NCBI RefSeq assembly: GCF_024764835.1
Contig: NZ_JALIGE010000071.1
Span: 186,001-250,000 of the forward strand
Length of the DNA stretch: 64,000 bases
Source of the DNA: Scandinavium hiltneri
GTDB taxonomy: Bacteria > Pseudomonadota > Gammaproteobacteria > Enterobacterales > Enterobacteriaceae
Direction of reading: 5' to 3'
Shown here: positions 8,514 to 16,189 of the stretch, one piece after another
Numbering within the stretch: position 1 is the stretch's first letter
How the letters are laid out: each line of letters begins with the position of its first letter
Position numbers and translations under genes: made by a program
Notes under the pieces: generated by a model
The model's database searches: none
What the model was told of the DNA's origin: nothing
The model's input: only the letters and a program-made list of their open reading frames with translations

Positions 8514-9509
8514 ATGGAGCTGCTCTGCCCTGCCGGAAACCTCCCGGCGCTTAAGGCGGCCATCGAAAACGGTGCCGACGCGGTATACATCGGACTGAAA
8601 GATGACACCAACGCCCGTTATTTTGCCGGCCTTAACTTTACCGAAAAAAAACTGCAGGAAGCGGTCAGCTTTGTACATCAGCACCGCCGGAAGCTACATA
8701 TCGCCATCAATACTTTTGCGCATCCAGACGGTTATGTTCGCTGGCAGCGCGCGGTCGATATGGCTGCTCAGCTCGGTGCCGATGCGCTGATCCTCGCGGA
8801 TATCGCGATGCTGGAGTACGCCGCCGAGCGCTATCCGCACATTGAGCGTCACGTTTCCGTGCAGGCTTCTGCGACCAATGAAGAGGCGATCCGCTTCTAT
8901 CATCGTAACTTTGACGTCGCCCGAGTGGTGCTCCCACGCGTGCTTTCTATTCATCAGGTTAAGCAACTGGCGCGCACCACGCCAGTTCCACTGGAAGTAT
9001 TTGCCTTTGGCAGCCTGTGTATTATGGCTGAAGGCCGTTGTTTTCTCTCCTCCTGGTTAACGGGGGAGTCGCCAAATACGGTGGGCGCGTGTTCTCCGGC
9101 CAAGTATGTGCGATGGCAGCAAACGCCGCAGGGGCTGGAGTCTCGCCTCAACGATGTGCTGATTGACCGTTATCAGGATGGTGAAAATGCCGGTTATCCA
9201 ACGCTGTGCAAAGGTCGGTACATGGTCGACGGGCAGCGTTTTCACGTGCTCGAAGAGCCAACCAGCCTCAATACCCTGGAACTGCTGCCGGAGCTGCTCG
9301 CGGCAAACATTGCGTCGGTGAAAATCGAAGGCCGCCAGCGCAGCCCGGCGTATGTCAGCCAGGTGGCGAAAGTGTGGCGTCAGGCCATCGACCGCTGCAT
9401 GGCCGACCCGCAAAACTTTGTGCCGCAATCCACCTGGATGGACACGCTCGGCGCGATGTCCGAAGGCACCCAGACCACGCTTGGTGCGTATCACCGTAAA
9501 TGGCAGTAA
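8514..9509 (+). CDS. ubiU: O2-independent ubiquinone hydroxylation protein UbiU (U32 family, 4Fe-4S)
   Basis: UbiU (YhbU), 331 residues, is a U32-family protein that forms a heterodimer with UbiV for O2-independent hydroxylations in anaerobic ubiquinone synthesis. The four cysteines known to bind its 4Fe-4S cluster are all present: C169 and C176 (GSLCIMAEGRC), C193 (GACSPAKY) and C232 (PTLCKGRY). The upstream 218 bp is shared with ubiT. It contains a poor FNR-type half-site (AAATCAA near 8427-8433), too weak to call. The stop lies 8 nt before the ubiV start, so the pair is an operon. Confidence 0.95.
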   Translation: MELLCPAGNLPALKAAIENGADAVYIGLKDDTNARYFAGLNFTEKKLQEAVSFVHQHRRKLHIAINTFAHPDGYVRWQRAVDMAAQLGADALILADIAMLEYAAERYPHIERHVSVQASATNEEAIRFYHRNFDVARVVLPRVLSIHQVKQLARTTPVPLEVFAFGSLCIMAEGRCFLSSWLTGESPNTVGACSPAKYVRWQQTPQGLESRLNDVLIDRYQDGENAGYPTLCKGRYMVDGQRFHVLEEPTSLNTLELLPELLAANIASVKIEGRQRSPAYVSQVAKVWRQAIDRCMADPQNFVPQSTWMDTLGAMSEGTQTTLGAYHRKWQ

Positions 9510-9517
9510 GGAACGTG

Positions 9518-10396
9518 ATGAAATATTCATTAGGGCCAGTGCTCTATTATTGGTCAAAAGAGACGCTGGAAGACTTTTACCAGCAGGCGGCCCACAGCAG
9601 TGCTGATACCATCTATCTCGGTGAAGCAGTGTGCAGCAAACGTCGCGCCACCAAAGTGGGCGACTGGCTGGATATGGCGAAAAACCTGGCGAGCGGCGGC
9701 AAACAGGTCGTGCTGTCGACGCTGGCACTGGTTCAGGCCTCTTCCGAACTCAATGAGCTGAAACGCTACGTTGATAACGGGGATTTCCTGATTGAGGCCA
9801 GCGACCTTGGCGTGGTGAACCTGTGCGCCGATCGTAATCTGCCATTCGTCGCTGGACACGCCCTGAATTGCTATAACGCCGTGACCCTGCGTCTATTGCA
9901 AAAACAGGGCATGATGCGCTGGTGTATGCCAGTCGAGCTTTCCCGTGACTGGCTGGTGAACATGCTCAAACAGTGCGAAGAACTGGGCATTCGCGATAAG
10001 TTTGAAGTGGAAGTTCTGAGCTACGGCCACCTGCCGCTGGCGTATTCCGCCCGCTGCTTTACCGCGCGCTCGGAAGACAAACCGAAGGACGAGTGCGAGA
10101 CCTGCTGCATCAAATACCCTAACGGGCGCGATATGCTGTCACAGGAAAACCAGCAGGTGTTTGTGCTGAACGGCATTCAGACCATGAGCGGCTACGTTTA
10201 CAACCTCGGCAATGAGCTGAAATCGATGGACGCCCTGGTGGATATGGTTCGCTTGTCGCCGATGGGCACCAATACCTTCGCGATGATTGATGCCTTCCGT
10301 GCCAATGAAAACGGTGCCGCTCCGCTCGTGCTCGAAGCGCACAGTGACTGTAACGGCTACTGGAAACGTCTGGCTGGACTCGAACTTCAGGCATAA
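9518..10396 (+). CDS. ubiV: O2-independent ubiquinone hydroxylation protein UbiV (U32 family, 4Fe-4S)
   Basis: UbiV (YhbV), 292 residues from the ATG at 9518, partners UbiU. Cluster-ligand cysteines known for E. coli UbiV are conserved: C39 (GEAVCSKRR), C180 (YSARCFTARS), and C193 and C197 in DECETCC. An earlier in-frame ATG at 9500 lies inside the ubiU end and would add six residues; the MKYSLGP start matches the family and follows AAGGAA. The C-terminus (WKRLAGLELQA) is typical. Confidence 0.95.
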   Translation: MKYSLGPVLYYWSKETLEDFYQQAAHSSADTIYLGEAVCSKRRATKVGDWLDMAKNLASGGKQVVLSTLALVQASSELNELKRYVDNGDFLIEASDLGVVNLCADRNLPFVAGHALNCYNAVTLRLLQKQGMMRWCMPVELSRDWLVNMLKQCEELGIRDKFEVEVLSYGHLPLAYSARCFTARSEDKPKDECETCCIKYPNGRDMLSQENQQVFVLNGIQTMSGYVYNLGNELKSMDALVDMVRLSPMGTNTFAMIDAFRANENGAAPLVLEAHSDCNGYWKRLAGLELQA

Positions 10397-10537
10397 AAAA
10401 GCTCACTTTGTTAACGACGGTTATCGGTTTGTAATGCAGTATTAAAGATGCAGCTTTTCTGGCCGACACAATTCTCCTGCGCGAGGCTGGAAGAAGACCT
10501 TCAATCTGATGACAATGCTGTAGCAAAGTGAGCCGTT

Positions 10538-11545
10538 ATGACTGACAAAAATTGTGCATTCTCGGTGCTGGATCTGGCGCCGATCCCTCAGGGTTCTTCA
10601 GCGAAAGAAGCCTTTTCCCATTCGCTCGACCTCGCCCGACTCGCGGAAAAGCGCGGTTATCACCGCTACTGGCTGGCCGAACACCACAACATGAGCGGGA
10701 TAGCCAGCGCCGCGACCTCGGTGCTGATTGGCTATCTGGCCGCTAACACCTCGACGCTTCATCTCGGGTCTGGCGGGGTGATGTTGCCCAACCACTCTCC
10801 ATTGGTGATTGCCGAGCAGTTCGGCACCCTGAACACGCTTTATCCAGGCCGTATCGATTTGGGGCTGGGGCGTGCGCCAGGCAGCGATCAACCGACGATG
10901 CGCGCCCTGCGCCGTCATATGGGCGGTGATATTGATAACTTCCCGCGCGATGTCGCCGAACTGGTTGACTGGTTTGATGCGCGTGACCCCAATCCGCAAG
11001 TGCGTCCGGTCCCGGGCTACGGTGAAAAAATTCCGGTGTGGCTGTTGGGCTCAAGTCTGTACAGCGCCCAGCTTGCTGCACAGCTGGGGCTGCCGTTCGC
11101 CTTCGCCTCACACTTTGCGCCCGATATGCTATTCCAGGCATTGCAGCTCTATCGCACTCAGTTCAAACCGTCAGCGCGTCTGGAAAAACCGTACGCGATG
11201 GTCTGCATCAATATCATTGCAGCCGACAGCAACCGGGATGCGGAATTCCTGTTCACGACCATGCAGCAGGCGTTTGTGAAACTGCGTAGGGGCGAAACCG
11301 GGCAACTGCCGCCGCCGATTCAGAACATGGACCACTTCTGGACCCCGGGAGAGAAGTACGGCGTCGATCAGGCGCTCGGCATGTCTTTGGTGGGGGATAA
11401 AACGAAAGTTCGTCATGGGCTTGAATCGGTGCTGCGTGAAACGCAGGCTGACGAAATCATGGTCAACGGACAGATTTTCGATCACCAGGCACGCTTGCAT
11501 TCGTTCGATTTGGCGATGCAGGTAAAAGAGGAGTTATTGGGATAA
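10538..11545 (+). CDS. yhbW: Luciferase-like flavin monooxygenase YhbW
   Basis: This 335-residue protein matches YhbW, a member of the bacterial-luciferase-like flavin monooxygenase family (TIM barrel). Characteristic segments are YWLAEHHNM (about residues 45-53), LGSGGVMLPNHSPLVIAEQFGTL (start about 77) and the RIDLGLGRAPGSD motif (about 105-117). The reaction and substrate are not known. It stands 141 nt after ubiV and is followed by a REP element, so it may be a separate transcription unit. Confidence 0.93.
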   Translation: MTDKNCAFSVLDLAPIPQGSSAKEAFSHSLDLARLAEKRGYHRYWLAEHHNMSGIASAATSVLIGYLAANTSTLHLGSGGVMLPNHSPLVIAEQFGTLNTLYPGRIDLGLGRAPGSDQPTMRALRRHMGGDIDNFPRDVAELVDWFDARDPNPQVRPVPGYGEKIPVWLLGSSLYSAQLAAQLGLPFAFASHFAPDMLFQALQLYRTQFKPSARLEKPYAMVCINIIAADSNRDAEFLFTTMQQAFVKLRRGETGQLPPPIQNMDHFWTPGEKYGVDQALGMSLVGDKTKVRHGLESVLRETQADEIMVNGQIFDHQARLHSFDLAMQVKEELLG

Positions 11546-11556
11546 TTTTAGTTTGT

Positions 11557-11632
11557 TGCCCGGCGGCACTGCGTTTGCCAGGCCTACAGGTTTATGGTCA
11601 CACAGGCCCGGCAAGCATTGCGCCGCCGGGCA
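11557..11632. repeat. REP/BIME element between yhbW and mtr
   Basis: Two inverted REP-like units lie between the convergent yhbW and mtr genes. The first begins GCCCGGCGGC and ends CCAGGCCTAC; the second is the reverse-oriented CAGGCCCGGC...GCCGCCGGGC. This is the usual Y-Z arrangement of enterobacterial BIMEs. Elements of this kind act as mRNA 3'-end stabilisers or gyrase/IHF/Pol I binding sites. Confidence 0.8.
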
Positions 11633-11639
11633 CTAACGA

Positions 11640-12884
11640 TTATTGGTACACCGGCAACAGATTGAAGCTCGACAGGAAATGCACCACCACATTCCCGACC
11701 CCGAACAGCAGGATCAGCGCAATCATCGGCTTACCACCCCATACGCGGAACTGCGGGCTGCCAAAACGCTTGCGTGATTTACGTGCCAGCAGCGCGGGCA
11801 CAATCGCCGCCCAGATGGTCGCAGCCAGTCCGGCATATCCAATCGCATACAGAAAACCGTTTGGCCACAGCAGGCCACCAATCACCGGCGGAACGAAGGT
11901 CAGCAGCGCAGTCTTAAAACGTCCGAAAGGCGCATCGTCAAACTTGAACAGATCCGCCAGGTAGTCGAACAGGCCCAGCGTCACGCCGAGGAATGAACTC
12001 GCGACGGCGAAGTTTGAGAACACAACCAAGAGCAGATCCAGACTGCGGCTGTTCAGCACGCCACTCAGCGCCTGCACCAGCACATCAATATTACCGCCCT
12101 TCTGCGCAATGCCGATAAATTCGGGGCGCGGGATATTCCCCATCGTTCCCAACAGCCACACCGCATACAGGCCCAGCGCCAGCAGCGTGCCGTACACCAG
12201 GCACTTCACGATGGTCTTAGGATCTTTACCGTAATACTTCATCAGGCTTGGCACATTGCCGTGATAACCGAATGACGCCAGACAGAACGGCAGCGTCATC
12301 AACAGATATGGCAGATAAGTTGCGTGCTGTTCCGCCACGTTAAACAGCGTTGGGGCTTCTACGTGGCCTAGCAGGCTGCCAAAGGTCAGGAAAAAGGTGA
12401 TCACTTTCGCGCCGAGAACAATCGCCGTCATTCGGCTGACGGCTTTGGTACTGAGCCATACCACAAACGCGACCAGAAGCGCGAAGCCCAATCCGGCCAG
12501 ACGCGGCGGCACATTCAGAGACATTTCACTGAACGTGTGGTGCAGAATCGAGCCACTCGCCGAGATGTAGGCGTAGGTCAGAATGTAGAGCACGAACGCA
12601 ATCGACAGCCCGTTGATGATATTCCAGCGCTTGCCGAGCAAGTCTTTGGTGATGGTGTCGAAGCTCGAGCCAATGCGATAGTTGAGGTTTGCCTCAAGGA
12701 TCATCAGCCCGGAATGCAGCATGCAGAACCAGGTGAACACCAATGCCGCCAGCGACCAGAAGAACCACGCTCCGGACATGACCACCGGCAGCGAGAACAT
12801 CCCTGCACCAATAATCGTTCCGCCGATAATCACCACCCCGCCAATCAATGACGGCCGGGTTGCTGTGGTGGTCAATGTCGCCAT
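11640..12884 (-). CDS. mtr: High-affinity tryptophan permease Mtr
   Basis: The 414-residue inner-membrane protein matches Mtr, the high-affinity tryptophan:proton symporter of the HAAAP (aromatic amino acid permease) family. Eleven hydrophobic segments are expected and broadly visible. The N-terminal GGVVIIGGTIIGAGMFSLP (residues 15-33) is the conserved first membrane helix of HAAAP permeases. A TrpR operator-like palindrome overlaps its promoter. It lies downstream of deaD in the same orientation, separated by a terminator, so it is transcribed independently. Confidence 0.96.
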   Translation of the reverse strand: MATLTTTATRPSLIGGVVIIGGTIIGAGMFSLPVVMSGAWFFWSLAALVFTWFCMLHSGLMILEANLNYRIGSSFDTITKDLLGKRWNIINGLSIAFVLYILTYAYISASGSILHHTFSEMSLNVPPRLAGLGFALLVAFVVWLSTKAVSRMTAIVLGAKVITFFLTFGSLLGHVEAPTLFNVAEQHATYLPYLLMTLPFCLASFGYHGNVPSLMKYYGKDPKTIVKCLVYGTLLALGLYAVWLLGTMGNIPRPEFIGIAQKGGNIDVLVQALSGVLNSRSLDLLLVVFSNFAVASSFLGVTLGLFDYLADLFKFDDAPFGRFKTALLTFVPPVIGGLLWPNGFLYAIGYAGLAATIWAAIVPALLARKSRKRFGSPQFRVWGGKPMIALILLFGVGNVVVHFLSSFNLLPVYQ

Positions 12885-12927
12885 AGCGCCTGCTCTCCAG
12901 AAGATAATAATCTAAATAGGTTTTATG

Positions 12928-12962
12928 CGCAGCACTGTACCAGTACACGAGTACAATTGAAA
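12928..12962 (-). promoter_or_regulatory. mtr promoter with overlapping TrpR operator
   Basis: Read on the minus strand, a candidate -35 (TTTCAA), 17-bp spacer and -10 (TACAGT) precede mtr. The spacer and -10 contain GTACTCGTGTACTGGTAC (12937-12954), a dyad with GTAC arms that resembles the TrpR operator described for E. coli mtr. Repression by tryptophan-loaded TrpR is therefore expected. TyrR activation is known in E. coli, but no convincing TyrR box was found. Confidence 0.7.
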
Positions 12963-12963
12963 T

Positions 12964-12994
12964 AAAAAAAGCCCCGATAATCAATACCGGGGCT
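12964..12994 (-). terminator. deaD intrinsic terminator
   Basis: On the minus strand a stem with AGCCCC/GGGGCT arms and a 13-nt loop region is followed by a run of seven T. It lies 46-76 nt after the deaD stop and just before the mtr promoter. Confidence 0.8.
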
Positions 12995-13039
12995 GTATCG
13001 TTTACTTTACGTCAGTAAACGCAGTTTTTTATCTGGCAA

Positions 13040-15013
13040 TTACGCTTCGGTAGGACGACGACGCACTGGCGCATCATCACGACGTGGCGCACGGCCACCT
13101 TCGCGACGCTCACCGCTGAAACGGCCTGCACCACCTTCACGACGTTCACCGCTGAAGCGACGACCTTCACCACCACGACCGCCTTCGCTGCGACCGCCTT
13201 CACGACGCTCACCGAAACCGCCACGACCACCCGCTGGACCACCGCGACGCTCACCGCCACCGGTGTGCGGCACTGCATCACCGACCAACTGCATGTTCAT
13301 CGGCTTGTTCAGGATGCGGGTGCGAGTAAAGTGCTGAAGCACTTCGCCCGGCATACCTTTCGGCAGCTCGATAGTAGAGTGGGTACCGAACAGCTTGATG
13401 TTACCGATGTAACGGCTGCTGATATCGCCTTCATTAGCGATAGCGCCAACAATGTGACGAACTTCAACGCCATCATCACGACCCACTTCAATGCGGTACA
13501 GCTGCATATCACCAACGTCACGACGTTCGCGACGTGGACGGTCTTCACCGCTACGCTCTGGACGGTCGCCACGTGGGCCACGGTCGTTACGATCGCCGCG
13601 CGGAGCACGATCATTACGGTCGAAACGCTCGTCACGATCGCGGAACTCACGCTTAGGACGCATCGGTGCATCTGGTGGCAGGATCAGAGGACGTTCGCCC
13701 TGAGCCATTTTCAGCAGTGCTGCGGCCAGCGTTTCCATATCCAGCTCTTCTTCAGCAGAAGGCTGAATTTTTGCCAGCAGACCGCGGTAGATATCCAGAT
13801 CGCTGCTTTCCAGCTGCTGCTGAATTTTAGCAGAGAACTTAGCCAGACGACGCTCGCTCAGCAGTTCACGGGTCGGCAGTTCAACTTCTGGAATAGTCAG
13901 CTTCATGGTGCGTTCAATGTTACGCAGCAGACGACGCTCGCGGTTCTCAACGAACAGCAGCGCACGACCTGCACGACCTGCACGACCGGTACGGCCGATA
14001 CGGTGAACGTAAGACTCGGAGTCCATTGGGATGTCGTAGTTAACAACCAGGCTGATACGCTCAACGTCCAGGCCACGGGCCGCAACGTCGGTCGCAATCA
14101 GGATGTCCAGACGACCATCTTTCAGACGATCCAGAGTCTGCTCACGCAGGGACTGGTTCATGTCACCGTTCAGCGCGGCACTGTTATAGCCACTCTGTTC
14201 CAGCGCTTCAGCCACTTCCAGGGTCGCATTTTTGGTACGTACGAAGATAATCGCCGCATCAAAATCTTCTGATTCCAGGAAACGCACCAGCGCTTCATTC
14301 TTACGCATGCCCCAGACAGTCCAGTAGCTCTGGCTGATGTCAGGACGGGTCGTTACGCTAGACTGAATGCGAACTTCCTGCGGTTCTTTCATGAAGCGAC
14401 GGGTAATACGACGAATCGCTTCTGGCATGGTTGCAGAGAACAGAGCGGTCTGATGACCTTCTGGGATCTGAGCCATAATGGTTTCAACGTCTTCGATGAA
14501 GCCCATACGCAGCATTTCATCAGCTTCATCCAGGACCAGACCTTTCAGGCTGGACAGGTTCAGCGTGCCACGTTTTAAGTGATCGAGCAGACGACCTGGG
14601 GTACCGACAACAATTTGTGGTCCCTGACGCAGGGCGCGCAGCTGTACGTCATAACGCTGGCCACCGTAAAGGGCCACAACGTTTACGCCGTGCATATGTT
14701 TAGAGAAATCCGTCATGGCTTCAGCAACCTGAACCGCCAGTTCGCGGGTCGGTGCCAGCACCAGGATTTGTGGTGCTTTCAGCTCTGGATCAAGGTTGTG
14801 CAGCAGCGGTAAAGAGAACGCTGCAGTTTTGCCGCTACCCGTCTGGGCCATACCCAGTACATCACGGCCAGCCAGCAGATGTGGAATACACTCTGCCTGG
14901 ATTGGAGATGGTTTTTCGTAACCCAGATCGTTCAGGGCTTTAAGGATAGAGTCGTTAAGACCCAGATCGGTAAAAGTAGTTTCGATAGTAGTAGTCTCGA
15001 TGATATCAGTCAT
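13040..15013 (-). CDS. deaD: ATP-dependent DEAD-box RNA helicase DeaD (CsdA)
   Basis: DeaD/CsdA, 657 residues from the ATG at 15011-15013, is a cold-induced helicase acting in 50S ribosome assembly and mRNA decay. Motifs include Walker A AQTGSGKT (56-63), PTRELA, LDEADEM, SAT and HRIGRTGRAGRAGR. The RNA-binding DbpA-like domain (YRIEVGRDDGVEVRHIVGAI) follows. Two low-complexity Arg/Gly/Asp-rich stretches lie in the C-terminal third, and the tail repeats FSGERREGG-type units. The reading frame extends upstream, as in older E. coli annotations, but the chosen ATG overlaps the yrbN stop and matches current usage. Confidence 0.95.
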   Translation of the reverse strand: MTDIIETTTIETTFTDLGLNDSILKALNDLGYEKPSPIQAECIPHLLAGRDVLGMAQTGSGKTAAFSLPLLHNLDPELKAPQILVLAPTRELAVQVAEAMTDFSKHMHGVNVVALYGGQRYDVQLRALRQGPQIVVGTPGRLLDHLKRGTLNLSSLKGLVLDEADEMLRMGFIEDVETIMAQIPEGHQTALFSATMPEAIRRITRRFMKEPQEVRIQSSVTTRPDISQSYWTVWGMRKNEALVRFLESEDFDAAIIFVRTKNATLEVAEALEQSGYNSAALNGDMNQSLREQTLDRLKDGRLDILIATDVAARGLDVERISLVVNYDIPMDSESYVHRIGRTGRAGRAGRALLFVENRERRLLRNIERTMKLTIPEVELPTRELLSERRLAKFSAKIQQQLESSDLDIYRGLLAKIQPSAEEELDMETLAAALLKMAQGERPLILPPDAPMRPKREFRDRDERFDRNDRAPRGDRNDRGPRGDRPERSGEDRPRRERRDVGDMQLYRIEVGRDDGVEVRHIVGAIANEGDISSRYIGNIKLFGTHSTIELPKGMPGEVLQHFTRTRILNKPMNMQLVGDAVPHTGGGERRGGPAGGRGGFGERREGGRSEGGRGGEGRRFSGERREGGAGRFSGERREGGRAPRRDDAPVRRRPTEA

Positions 15014-15083
15014 GTAGTACACGTGCCTCGTAGATGGCGGCCAGTCTACATAACTCATCGTGAAATTGACCTGCAATTTTCAT
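15006..15083 (-). CDS. yrbN: Small protein YrbN, overlapping the deaD start
   Basis: A 25-codon frame starts at ATG 15081-15083 and reads MKIAGQFHDELCRLAAIYEA and so on, ending in LHD. Its TGA (15006-15008) overlaps the deaD ATG region by 8 nt in another frame. E. coli carries a small protein gene yrbN of about this size at exactly this position between nlpI and deaD. Close end-to-start overlap suggests translational coupling to deaD, possibly a leader-peptide role in cold regulation; that is inference. It is too short for usual ORF cut-offs. Confidence 0.72.
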   Translation of the reverse strand: MKIAGQFHDELCRLAAIYEARVLHD

Positions 15084-15193
15084 TGAAAAGTGTGAACCGG
15101 CTCAAATTTGGGTAATTAACGAACAATAAAGCCCTCACCCGTGAAGATGATGGCAATCAAAAAAGAATATGGTCTGATTTGTATGTTCGTCAG

Positions 15194-16081
15194 CTATTGC
15201 TGGTCCGATTCTGCCAGGTCATCTTGCTCCTGGCCCAAGAGCGCTAATTCCAACAATGCGTATCGGTGCTCAACAAAGTTATGAACGTTGTTAGCAACCG
15301 CCAGTTTGAACAGTGCCGTGGCGCTGTCCTTGTCCCCCAGACTTAGGTAGTACTTACCTAAATAGAAGTTTGTTTCACTGAGATGTTCAGCGAGCGAGGT
15401 GTTATCCGTTGCGTCCGTCTTCAGGCGATCCATCAGCGTTGCTTCGCTAATGTCACCGAGATAGAACTCGACAATGTTCCATCCCCATTGCTCTTTATCC
15501 GATTTTTCATAGCGCTGCTTGAGTGCTACAACAGCCTGCTTCTCATCGAGCTTCCGCTCAACGATGTATAACCACAGACTACGGAAAGGATCATTGGGAT
15601 CGTCTTGATAAAACGCCAGCAGATCATCTTGCGCTAACTTAGCGCGACCACCGTAATAAAGTGCGATGCCGCGGTTCAGATATGCGTAATTGTAAGTTGG
15701 ATCAAGCTCAAGTACAGAATCAAACGCTTCATAGGCAGCATCAAAATTGCCTGCCTGCGTTAAATAAATGCCTAAGTAATTGAATACTTCAGGCATATCG
15801 GGTCTGATTGCCAGCGCTTGCGAGAAATCGTTACGCGCTAATGCCCTCAAACCGAGACTATCATACAACACTCCGCGCTCATATAAAAGCTGTGCGCGTT
15901 CATCATCGGATAAAGCCCGACTGGCAAGAATTTGTTCCATACGTGCCAGAATCACTTCTTGCTGCAATGTCGGTTGCAATGGCACCGCCAGGACTTCACT
16001 CTTACGCCAGGCAGAGGAGTTGCTGCATCCTGCCAGCGTGAGTGCTGTCGCAACGAAACACCAGCGCAAAAAAGGCTTCAT
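15194..16081 (-). CDS. nlpI: Outer-membrane lipoprotein NlpI (TPR adaptor)
   Basis: NlpI, 295 residues, is a TPR lipoprotein of the outer membrane. It acts as the adaptor for the protease Prc in degrading the peptidoglycan hydrolase MepS and scaffolds other endopeptidases. The signal peptide ends TLAGC with Cys19 as lipid anchor. TPR helices are visible from about residue 60 (ERGVLYDSLGLRALARNDF; NYLGIYLTQAGNFDAAYEAF; YLNRGIALYYGGRAKLAQDD). It lies downstream of pnp (108 nt) and upstream of yrbN-deaD, as in E. coli. Confidence 0.97.
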   Translation of the reverse strand: MKPFLRWCFVATALTLAGCSNSSAWRKSEVLAVPLQPTLQQEVILARMEQILASRALSDDERAQLLYERGVLYDSLGLRALARNDFSQALAIRPDMPEVFNYLGIYLTQAGNFDAAYEAFDSVLELDPTYNYAYLNRGIALYYGGRAKLAQDDLLAFYQDDPNDPFRSLWLYIVERKLDEKQAVVALKQRYEKSDKEQWGWNIVEFYLGDISEATLMDRLKTDATDNTSLAEHLSETNFYLGKYYLSLGDKDSATALFKLAVANNVHNFVEHRYALLELALLGQEQDDLAESDQQ

Positions 16082-16155
16082 TTCCCACTCCCGAAGACAA
16101 CAATTGGATGAACGTCCTGTTCCCCGGCTGCTAACAAGCGTCCTGCCCGGAATGC

Positions 16156-16177
16156 GCCCTCCGCAAAGGCGGAGGGC
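16156..16177. terminator. Hairpin between pnp and nlpI
   Basis: A perfect 9-bp GC-rich stem (GCCCTCCGC/GCGGAGGGC) with a 4-nt loop lies 12-33 nt after the pnp stop. There is no U-tract on either strand. It may be a weak terminator or a 3' stabilising/processing hairpin rather than a strict intrinsic terminator. Confidence 0.5.
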
Positions 16178-16189
16178 TAATAGGCAACC

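Noticed and set aside
13265..14272. 335-codon open frame antisense to deaD
   Set aside because: Antisense shadow of deaD; low-complexity Thr/Gln/Phe-rich product without motifs.
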